From assembly GCF_963169125.1 (NCBI RefSeq), contig NC_084802.1, positions 119,230,903-119,294,902 of the forward strand: a stretch of 64,000 bases of DNA, in the 5' to 3' direction. This DNA comes from Humulus lupulus (Eukaryota; Streptophyta; Magnoliopsida; Rosales; Cannabaceae). Below are positions 33,665 to 42,644 of the stretch, piece after piece. Below the pieces are notes generated by a model. The model searched no databases. It was not told the origin of the DNA and worked only from the letters and a program-made list of their open reading frames with translations. Positions within the stretch are counted from its first letter, which is position 1. Every line of letters begins with the position of its first letter. The position numbers and the translations under genes were made by a program.

Positions 33665-35077
33665 TGTTAGGATTAATGCCCTAAAAGCATGTAAAGACAT
33701 TTTTTTGGTTTTAAATAAAAGTACAATTTTATTATATTTGAATGCTATAATTATTGTTTAAATTAATTATATAATAATATCAAGAAATTCCCTATTCATT
33801 CATGAGAATATGATCTTGTATTAGTACGAGAGAATTAAGATCATATATAGTGAATAAAATAGTCAGTAACATATTAAAGTAAGGAATCTTTAATGAATGG
33901 TTACTAGTACAGTTTGCTAAGCATACAAGATGTAAGTAATCTAGATTCGGATTACTCATGTGGATAGACATCTTAGTAAAGGTGATGTATAAAATAGAGA
34001 TAATATATGACAGGAACAATGAGAATTAATTATCTTAATAAACTTGTCGTTTGACGTAAAGATTTAATTCCTATCATAATACATGATCATTTGTAGATCA
34101 GTCTAAATCCTGAGTCTTCATGAACTCTTGTTTATGTTTATTGGATCTATTGATTCATTCGTTAAGGTCTCTTAGAATAATGAGGCTAATGACTTTTGAT
34201 TTGAAGATTCAATATCATGGAAGGCTGGGAACATGAATTATAACATTGGAATCCATGCTTTCCTAACGGATCGAATTATGGTTCCTTTAACTATTGATCC
34301 AATAGTTTTGTTTATTGGAACTTTTGATTCATTCGTTAAGGTTTCTTAGAATAATGAGGCTAATGACTTTTGTTTTGGAGATCCAATATCATGGAAGACT
34401 GGGAACATGAATTACAACATTGGAATCCATGCTTTCCTAACAGATCGAATTATGGTTCCCTTAAGGGTTGATTCTGGAACTGAATAGTTATTGAGCTAAA
34501 ATCTATAATTAGATTATAGATTAATTATTCACTAGTGAATTAATGGTACTTAAGGATCAAGAGGAAATTAGAAGGGTAAAATGATAATTTTGAATAGCTC
34601 TAATTAACGAACCAATAATGGAGAATAGAACTACATATATTGACTATATCAATGGACTACTAAAGAAAACTCTGTAAATATAATTCTATAAATACTTAGA
34701 GTGCAATTCCATATTTATAGTGGAGTAATCATGGAATTAATATATAAGATTATTAGATTAAAGAGTTTAATTAAAAATCTGGTTTATTGGATCTTCGTAT
34801 TTTAGGTCCATGGTCCCCAGATCATCTCTGTCCTATACTATCAAGGGTAAGGATGTCAAAAGAAATATTTGTAAAGAGAAAGGACTAAATTGCAAAGGAA
34901 TTAATTTTCCAGGGCAAGGAAATAATTATGTGATAATTATCTATAATTGATTAATTGTGAATTAATTAATTATTTGACTATATAGTTTTTATTATGAAAA
35001 ACTATGGGTTAAAATTAATATCAATCTTGTTTGGATTAATATAAAGAGAGAAATAATAAATATCTTATTTATAATAT
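33665..35077. mobile_element. Solo LTR E, first part, target duplication CCAGG
   Basis: It starts TGTTAGGATTAATGCCC after CCAGG (33660-33664). It is split at 35078 by Tat2 and ends at 47416, followed by CCAGG (47417-47421), for about 2.2 kb in total. It is homologous to solo LTR F. It contains a tandem duplication (34151-34461). No internal region remains. Confidence 0.9.
34151..34461. repeat. Tandem duplication within solo LTR E (period about 174 bp)
   Basis: TGATTCATTCGTTAAGG starts copies at 34151 and 34325. Both continue through AGAATAATGAGGCTAATGAC, GGGAACATGAATTA and CATGCTTTCCTAAC to the CGAATTATGGTTCC segment. Solo LTR F has a single copy of this region (about 27740-27870), so the duplication arose in the E lineage. 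Confidence 0.85.
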
Positions 35078-35669
35078 TGTTATCCAAAAAATTGGCATTG
35101 ATGACGTGGCAAGTGATCCCAGGACACGTGGCTGACACCTGGAAGAGCTCTGCTAGTGTATTGACCAGAAGACGTATTAGAAGCAGTAAGCTGCTCAGTC
35201 TTACCTGCGACCAGTCTGGTCGATGGTTCCGCATGCAACGTAATATTACTATAAAGATCTTTGTAAATCCCGAATTTAACTCACACAATCTCCTGAGTAT
35301 CCGGTTATTCAGGAGAGAATATCTGTAATAATCTTGTGTAATCCCCCTTGAGCCTATAAATAGAGAAAGATAGCTCAAGGAAGGGACTTTTGGCTTTTGA
35401 ATTATTTGAGACTAGAATAATTCTCCTTGGAATATTGTATTGTTCTTCAGAGGTTAGTGAAACTCATTGAACCCTTGTTCTTTGATCACTCATTTGATTC
35501 TTATATCAATAATAGTCTAAGTGGACGTAGGTCATTACCAGATCCAGGGGTCGAACCACTATAAAACATCGTGTTCTTATTACTTTTTGCCATTCGATTC
35601 TTGTCAACACATTCATTCACATCAAGCATATTCTGACTCCGTGTCAGTTGACCAAAATTTGGGTCAACA
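35078..35669 (+). mobile_element. 5' LTR of Tat2 (592 bp)
   Basis: It starts TGTTATCCAAAA and ends GGGTCAACA. A TATA box (CCTATAAATAG, 35353-35363) is followed by AGAGAAAGATAGCTCAAGG, the likely start region. Compared with the 3' LTR it retains about 47 bp near 35547-35593 (ending TTTTTGCCATTC) that the other copy lacks. Confidence 0.95.
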
Positions 35670-35692
35670 TTCTGGTGCTTTCATTGAGAGCT
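35670..35692 (+). other. Primer binding site of Tat2
   Basis: CTGGTGCTTTCATTGAGAGC follows the LTR after two bases. It is the same site as in Tat1 and, with one change, in Tat3. The tRNA is not assigned. Confidence 0.8.
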
Positions 35693-35717
35693 TGATTTAT
35701 CATTGTTGAGAAATTCA

Positions 35718-37850
35718 ATGGCGAAAACTGCAAGGAAAACTGGACAGGCGGCCGCCGCTGCACCGTCAAACCCGCCACCTCCTCCTCCTCCTGCAAGCGT
35801 GGCTGAGGATGAGCCACATTTAGATTTTGAGGAGGAAGAAATGGATGATGCAACGCTGAAGAGTACTCTGGGAGTGCTGCAAGAAGAGCTGGCTAATCTG
35901 AGAGCCAGTCAAGAGACAGCTGCCGAGGTTATGGCACGGCAGCAGGAGGAGATTGAACGGTAGCGCACGGAGTTAAGCGAAAGGCAGGCGGAGATGGACC
36001 GCCGCCAGAGTGAAGCAATGGTAGCCCTCGAGGTAGCCTTGCAACTGGCTAGGAATTAGGCCGCACCTGTTTCGCAGCTTGAGCAACCTGTCAATGGGCC
36101 ACCCCAGAGGGGTCCAAATCCTAGCCCACCAATCCAGCCCTCGAGTCCGCAAAGGCCCGAGCAGCCTCAGGTACCTCATGATGATGTCCCGCTGGACCCT
36201 GAGGCACAGTCTCCTTCCCAAGTTGGTCGCGGCAATCCCCCTCAACAGAGGCAGAATAGGACCGAGCATCAGCCTCGCAGTCCTAGACGCCGTAGGGGTG
36301 ATGGGCCAAACCTACCGAACACGGGTCAATATCCTCCTGGCAACAGGAGGAACTCAGAGTCAGGTTCTGCGGTCCGGTGTCCCCCACGGCATGATAATGC
36401 ATGGGGACACAACGACCAGTGCAGGCCGCCCTCTAACGCTCGGGACGCTTCAGCCAGGGATGGAAATCGAGAGAACAGTCAATCCCACCATAGCCAATCG
36501 AGGTTCAGAGATGGCCATGGATATAATGAGGCCGACTCAGGCAAGGGAAACGCTGGCCGTAGGAATGAAGAAAGAGGCAGAGGCGGGAGCTAGGAACCTC
36601 AAGATGACCAACCCAATAGACGGGATGCTGGGGGGCAGCCCAGGCAAAATAATGTCTTCAACCGGCTCGGGGGTAGCGAGCAGAGGAGAAGAGATGAGGA
36701 TTTGCGAGACATACTCAACGAGTGACATGGCGAGAACGTCCCCCCAGCAACAGAGGCTACAGCGATTCCTGCCGCTGTACAGGCCCAGATAGATGCCCTT
36801 AACCAGGCAGTGCAACAGCTGGTCGGGGGAAGGACATCTTATATCGACCACGATAGGAGGAAAGGCACTCCTTTCGTACAGAGGATAGCTAATGCAGAAA
36901 CTCCAAGCAAATTCAAAATGCCTACACTTCCGAACTTTGACGGGTACGGAGACCCAGTATCCCATGTCAATAAGTTTGAAATACAAATGGACATTCAGAA
37001 AGAGTCCAAAGACGCTCGGTGCAGGATCTTCCCTGCAACACTTTCTGAAGCCGTGCAGGAGTGGTTTTTTATGTTCCCTCTCGCAAGCATAGTTTCCTGG
37101 GAGATGTTCGTAAGGGAGTTCTACGGACAATTCTATGCAGGTCGTGTGCATCCGACCGAAGCAAACCAACTGGTTGAAATTCGCCAGCAGGATGGAGAAT
37201 CGGTGAAGGACTACATCCAGCGCTTTATGCGAGCAGCAGCTGGAGCAAAAACGGTGGGGGACGAAGGCAAAATGATGGCCATAACCGCAGGGGTTAGGCG
37301 TCGCTCCCCCCTCTGGAAAAGCTTCTGAAAGGAAGGAGTGAGAACTACCCAGGAATTCTTAGACTAGGCTAATCGTTACATTAAGCTCGAAGATTCCATT
37401 GCCGACGATGGAAAGCCTTCTAGAAAGGATAAGAAAGCAGTCGAGCCCGCCAAAGCCGCCAATGGGTCCAAACCTAACGGCAACGACAAAGGCAACGGGA
37501 ACGGCAATGGCAATGGCAAGAATGGTGGAAAACGGCCGTATAACGAGCCTTCCACCTCCGACAATAAACGAGCGAAGGGTAACCGTTATGAACCTCGGTT
37601 CACTAACTACACTGCCCTCATTGAGTCTCGAGAAGAGGTTTATCAGGCCACAAGCTCTAGTGTGCCTTATAAAAAACTTGGCCCCATTCGAAAGGATATT
37701 TCGAAGAGGGACACTACCAAGTTCTGTCATTACCATAACGACTACGGACATGACACCAACGAATGCAACCAGCTGAAAGACGAAATCGAGTTCCTTATTA
37801 GACAAGGACACTTGAGGAGATACGTACGGGCCTCGGGAAAATCCCAATGA
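35718..37850 (+). pseudogene. gag of Tat2
   Basis: It starts at ATG 35718 with MAKTARKTGQ and a poly-Pro stretch, then an acidic coiled-coil segment (LGVLQEELANLRASQE) and a long Arg/Asn/Gln-rich region. The capsid follows at 36890-37250 (LPNFDGYGDPVSHVNKF; SEAVQEWFFMFPL; FYAGRVHPTEANQLVEI). The zinc-knuckle-like FCHYHNDYGHDTNEC is at 37721-37765. In-frame TAGs at 35961, 36058 and 36590, a TGA at about 37326 and a TAG at about 37364 interrupt it; most fit a former CAG. The frame ends at TGA 37848-37850 (SQ-TGA), as in Tat1. Gag would form the particle that packages element RNA. Confidence 0.9.
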
Positions 37851-37916
37851 GAAACTCTGGGTAGCAACGAGCAGGCTCCCACGCGCTAACGCTCGCCACC
37901 CTTACAGCCTGGCCCC

Positions 37917-38648
37917 GTGACTGGCACACTCTTAACCATCTGTGGAGGCCCGCACCTTGCGGGAAATAGCGGAAAGGCCAGGGAACGATATGCTCGGACC
38001 TTGCGCCACGACCAGGACATCGAGATGATGACTGTTGAGGACCGTGAACCAAAAAAGGCTCGGTCAGACGAAGGCGAAATAACCTTCTCTGATGGCGATG
38101 CCCAACACGCCCGGTTCCCACATTCTGATCCACTGGTCGTGGACATCCAAATGGCCAACATGATGGTGAAAAGAGTGCTGGTCGATACAGGAAGTTCGGT
38201 GAATATCCTGTATAAGTCTTCGCTGGAACGGATGAAGCTGTCCATTAAGGACCTGGAGCCCTGCAACCAAATGATATACGGCTTCTCTAGAGAAGGACTC
38301 GTCCCCGCAGGATTGATCAGGCTACCAATAATGATAGGTACAGCGCCTGCTACAAGGACATTACTCGCCACTTTCGTAGTGATCGATTGTCCTTCGGCGT
38401 ACAATGCCTTCATTGGGAGGCCTATACTAGTTGATCTACGGGCCGTCATCTCTATGTGGCACTTAGCCATGAAGTTCCCAATGGACGCAGGAGTAGGACG
38501 CGTGTTGGGAAACCAGAGGGAAGCCAGGGAGTGCTATAACGCCTCAGTAATGAAGGCGAAAAAAGGAACATCAAAGAGCACTACCTCAGATAGGTTGCAG
38601 AAGGCGATTGATACACAAACCCAATCCGGTGACGAAGTCACCAAATAG
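37917..38648 (+). CDS. Aspartic protease of Tat2
   Basis: This continuous frame, in the same phase as RT upstream of its first stop, carries the intact retropepsin active site DTGSSVNIL (Asp codon 38184-38186). Downstream are LEPCNQMIYGFSREGL and AYNAFIGRPILVDLRAV, the typical Tat-type protease landmarks. It would cleave the polyprotein. There is no ATG at the domain start (the region begins LTICGGPHLAG after two stops), so translation from gag by readthrough or a repaired ancestral frame is implied. It ends at TAG 38646-38648, aligned with a TAG in Tat1. Confidence 0.85.
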   Translation: MTGTLLTICGGPHLAGNSGKARERYARTLRHDQDIEMMTVEDREPKKARSDEGEITFSDGDAQHARFPHSDPLVVDIQMANMMVKRVLVDTGSSVNILYKSSLERMKLSIKDLEPCNQMIYGFSREGLVPAGLIRLPIMIGTAPATRTLLATFVVIDCPSAYNAFIGRPILVDLRAVISMWHLAMKFPMDAGVGRVLGNQREARECYNASVMKAKKGTSKSTTSDRLQKAIDTQTQSGDEVTK

Positions 38649-40205
38649 GGTGTTGCCCAAAGTGAGGATAGAGACTTAGATCCTCACTTTGGGGATTTTG
38701 AAGAAAATGTTGGACCCGTCGAGGACCTGGAAGAGGTCCAACTCGACGAAAAAGACCCGACCAGAGTTGTAAAGGTCGGGAAAGACCTGGAGCCCACCAC
38801 GAAGCACGCACTGGTGGAATTTTTGCGGAAGAACCAGGAGGTTTTTGCCTGGTCACACAAAGACATGTCCAGGATAGATCCTACAGTTATCAGCCATGTC
38901 CTAAATATAGACAAGACTTTTCCACCCGTGTAACAAAAGAGAAGGCTGCTCGATAAGGATAGATCGAGAGCCTTAAAGGAAGAAGTTGAAAGATTAAAGG
39001 AGAATGGGTTCATCAGGGTGGCATTTTATCCATCGTGGGTCTCTAATCCAGTGCTGGTTCCCAAGCCTAACGGCAAATGGCGAACCTGCATGGATTTTAC
39101 AGACATCAATAAAGCCTGCCCGAAGGATTGCTTCCCACTCCCAAGAATCGACCAGTTGGTCGATGCTACTTCAGGACATGAGATCCTCTCGTTCATGGAT
39201 GCATATTCGGGCTACAACCAGATTAGCATGCATCCCCCTGATGGGGATCACACCAGCTTCCGGACCGATATAGGCTTATACTGTTATAAAGTAATGCCCT
39301 TCGGACTGAAAAACGTAGGTGCGACTTACCAACGGCTAGTCAACCACATGTTTAAGGAGCTTATTGGAGTAAACAAGGAGGTATACGTAGACGACATGCT
39401 GGTAAATTCTAAGAAAGCAGAAGGGCATGTGAAGGATTTACAAGAGTGCTTCGATGTATTGAATAAACACCAGATGAAGTTAAAGCCCCTCAAATGTTCC
39501 TTCGGAGTCGAATCGGGGAAATTCTTGGGGTTCATTGTAAATTCAAGAGGAATCGAGACCAACCCCGACAAGATAAATGCCCTGATTGACATGAAGTCGC
39601 CAGAAAGGATCAAAGATGTACAAAGTTTAACCGGGAGGATCGCAGCCCTAAGTAGATTTTTTTCGAAGTCAACAGACAAGTGCGTCCCTTTTTTCAATCT
39701 ACTTAGGGGAAATAAGAAGTTTGAATGGACAGGAGACTGTGAGCAAGCATTCCATGCCTTGAAAGCTCATATGGCACAGCCTCCCATCTTATCAAAGCCA
39801 ATAGAAGGAGAAACTTTGTTTATTTACCTGGCGATTACAGAAGTTTCTGTGAGCGCGGTGCTAGTACGAGAAGAAGAAGGCGTACAGAAGGCGGTCTACT
39901 ATGTAAGAAAAAGGCTGATCGGAGCAGAACTAAGATATCCACCAATCGAGAGGTTAGCATATTGCTTAATCCTGGCCTCTAGGAAGCTGCGCCCTTACTT
40001 CCAAGCCCATCCTATCACGGTTTTAACTGACCAGCCCCTGCGGCAAGTCCTCCAAAAGCCAGAGGCAGCTGGGCGATTATTAAAATGGGCAGTCGAACTA
40101 GGGCAGTTCGATATGACTTATTCACCGCGAGCGGCAGTAAAGGGACAAGTATTGGCTGATCTTATTGCAGAGTTCACAGAACTTCCAGACAACGAGCAAC
40201 GCTAA
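38649..40205 (+). pseudogene. Reverse transcriptase and RNase H of Tat2
   Basis: The region opens with GDFEENVGPVEDLEEVQL and is broken once by TAA 38931-38933 (PPV-stop-QKRR, where Tat1 has Gln). From 38934 it is open to the TAA at 40203-40205. The fingers and palm read GKWRTCMDFTDINKACPKD and SFMDAYSGYNQISMHP. The catalytic YVDD is at 39384-39395. The thumb and connection read SGKFLGFIVNSRGIETNPDK. RNase H (about 39800-40190) shows VYYVRKRLIGAELRYPPIER and HPITVLTDQPLRQVLQ. This is the longest intact pol segment in the window, and its active-site residues are conserved. Confidence 0.95.
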
Positions 40206-40832
40206 TCGCCTAGTTCGCCTGAGCCTCAAGAGAAAGCTCCTTCGTGGAAGTTATTCACGGATGGGTCATCCAACGAATCCCACGCAGGAGCGGGAGTGAT
40301 ATTGATAACGCCTGAAGGGCTTTGATTTCACTGCGCCATCAGGTTCGACTTCACCGCGTCAAATAATGATGCCGAATACGAAGCGCTCCTCGCTGGATTG
40401 AGAATGGCGAAAGATATGAGCATAAAAGGGCTTGATATTTACAGTGACTCACAGCTGGTCATGAACTAGGTTCTAGGAGAATATCAAGCGCGAGGCTTAA
40501 AAATGGTGGCCTACTTGAATAAAACAAAGGACTTACTAGCCCAGTTCACAGAGTACACCCTCCAGCAAATACCGCGGGATCAGAATTCAAATGCAGACGC
40601 CTTAGCCAAACTGGCGAGCGCAAAAGATGCTGACACCTTGAACATTGTGTCAGTAGAAAGACTGAGTGAGCCAAGCATACAAGCGGTTGAGACCAATATG
40701 GAGGTTCGAATGGAGGATACGTGGATGGCACCTTACTTGGAGTATCTGACGAACGGTGTGCTACTGGCCGATAGAAACAAAGCCAGAACTCTACAAAGGT
40801 GAGCCGCTAGGTACATACTGGTCGATGGTGTT
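40206..40832 (+). pseudogene. Second (archaeal-type) RNase H of Tat2
   Basis: Directly after the first RNase H a second RNase H-like domain reads WKLFTDGSSNESHAGAGVIL, NNDAEYEALLAGLRMAKDM, LDIYSDSQLVMN and, at the end, QNSNADALAKLASAKDADTL. The conserved acidic residues (FTDGSS, DAEYEA, YSDSQ, NADAL) are present. It is broken by TGA at about 40323, TAG at about 40468 and TGA at 40801-40803, each consistent with a former CGA or CAG. The domain is diagnostic of the Tat/Ogre branch. Confidence 0.88.
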
Positions 40833-41956
40833 ATGTACCGAAGAGGATATTCAATGTCACTACTCAGATGCGTTACACCAGAACAAGCTAAGGAACTCAT
40901 GAAAGAGGTGCATGAAGGCTTCTGCAGGGATCACGCTAGGGGGCAGAGTTTGGCAAACAAGATTCTGAGGCAAGGCTACTTCTGGCCAACTATGAACGAG
41001 GATTCGATGGAGTTTGTACGAAGATGCGATAAATGTCAAAAAATTTCCAAGATTCCACGAGCAGCTCCAAACGAATTGAAACAGATGCAAAGCCCGTGGC
41101 CTTTTGCGGTGTGGGGAATAGATTTGATTGGATCCCTACCTACAGGGAAAGGCGGAGTAAAGTATGCAGTCGTGGCAGTTGATTACTTCACCAAATGGGC
41201 CGAAGCTGAACCACTCGCCACCATAACGACCAAGAAAGTTCTTGACTTTTTCATCAAGAACATTGTTTGCTGCTATGGTTTGCCCCGAAAGATAGTTTCA
41301 GACAACGGAACCCAATTTGACAGTGACTTATTCACTAACTTGTGCGAAAGGCATGGAATTATTAAAAGCTTTTCTTCAGTTGCGCATCCCCAAGCAAACG
41401 GGCAGGTCGAAGCCGTGAATAAAACTCTTAAAGATACCCTGAAGAAGAGGCTTGAAGATGCTAAAGGGGCATGGCCAGAGCAGCGCCTGAAGTCCTTTGG
41501 TCGTATAGAACATCTCACCGAACAGCAACAGGTCATACCCCATTTTCCTTGGCCTACGAATATGAAGCTATGTTACCTGTCGAGTTAGATCCCCCCTCAC
41601 ATCGACGCCTAACAAACGACCAGGACCAGAACAGCCAACTAATGATGGAGTCCCTAGACTCAATTGACGAGATACGGGAGAAGGCCCAACTCCGAGTTGC
41701 TGCTTACCAGCAAAAAGTCGCCCGGTACTTTAACTCCAAAGTTAAAGAAAGAAAATTCAACGTCGGTGACTTGGTGCTACGACGAGTTTTCTTAAATACC
41801 CGCGACCCCACTGCTGGAGTACTCGGACCTAATTGGGAAGGACCTTACCAGATCGAAGAAGTCCTTCATCCGGGCACCTACAAACTTGCACGCCTAAACG
41901 GAGATCTCGTTCCACGTTATTGGAATGGAGAACACCTGTGCAAGTATTATCAGTGA
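40833..41956 (+). pseudogene. Integrase of Tat2 with one frameshift
   Basis: The zinc-binding domain HEGFCRDHARG...CDKCQKISKIP (about 40908-41055) is intact. The core has Asp (WGIDLIG, codon 41121-41123), Asp (SDNGTQF, 41301-41303) and Glu (NGQVEAV, 41409-41411). The last two are 36 codons apart, the normal D-x35-E spacing. A one-base frameshift at about 41485 (PEQR|LKS against APEVLWSYRTSH) splits it into 40833-41588 and 41471-41956. The C-terminal part reads VARYFNSKVKERKFNVGDL and LGPNWEGPYQIEEVL. No chromodomain follows. The stop is at 41954-41956. Confidence 0.94.
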
Positions 41957-42644
41957 ACAGTCCTTTTTAAAGGACTGGCTTGTATAAAATTCTACTTTTT
42001 ACAGGTTTTACGAAGAGGGTTAGCCACGTTGTATGGCTAATCGCTCGTATATGTAAGATTCTATTTTAGAATCACTCGTAAAGACATGTTTAGTCCATTT
42101 TTAATACGAGATTATAAGGGACTGTGCGCAGCCAGTAATTCTTGCCAACCTTTGTAAATTTATATTTACAAGTATTTGTTCATTACGTGTGTTGTTTTGC
42201 TGTATTACAAGTATTACTTTTTCACCCGAGCAGAAATGTTCGAACAGGTCATGGTCAAGGCAAGTGACCAAGGACCTAAAGCTCCTCGATCACTTGGGGG
42301 GCATATAAGGCACATCGATAGCAAAGCGTACCATGAGGTATGTAAACACATGAACAAAATGAGTGAAAGCATGCTAAGGAACTTAGAGTATTTTTCAAAA
42401 TTTATATTTTGTTAAATCAAGCCAAAGTACTATGCTAAGTTCGGTCATACGGACAAATGTTATAATAAATGAAAATGTTATAGCATCATGATGCAATCTT
42501 TTACACCGCAAGCATCACTGCTTGGATGTAACTGTTCAAATAAAAGGAAAAGTTTGCTTCCCATGCAGCAAATTCAAAAAAGTCATTGTCTTTACATCAC
42601 GACCCGTGGGTCATGTAATCAAAAGAAAGAAAAAATAATAAAGC
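41957..42644 (+). other. Spacer between integrase and the reverse-strand gene, with internal G-run
   Basis: This non-coding spacer aligns with 18741-19460 in Tat1 (CAGCCAGT.ATTCTTGCCA; CATTACGT.TG.TGTTTTG). At 42288-42307 it keeps GATCACTTGGGGGGCATATA, a second polypurine-like run far from the 3' LTR. It would also hold the 3' ends of two converging transcripts, gag-pol and the reverse-strand gene. The open frame 42176-42415 has no motif. Confidence 0.75.

Noticed and set aside
36079..36792. 237-codon plus-strand frame in Tat2 gag
   Set aside because: It is out of frame with the gag reading that aligns with Tat1 and contains no motif.
36537..37169. 210-codon minus-strand frame over Tat2 gag
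   Set aside because: The plus strand reads as gag capsid, aligned to Tat1, so the minus frame is a by-product of biased codons.
39326..39697. Minus-strand frame of 123 codons opposite the Tat2 reverse transcriptase
   Set aside because: It is a shadow of the strong plus-strand RT coding frame and has no splice or motif support.
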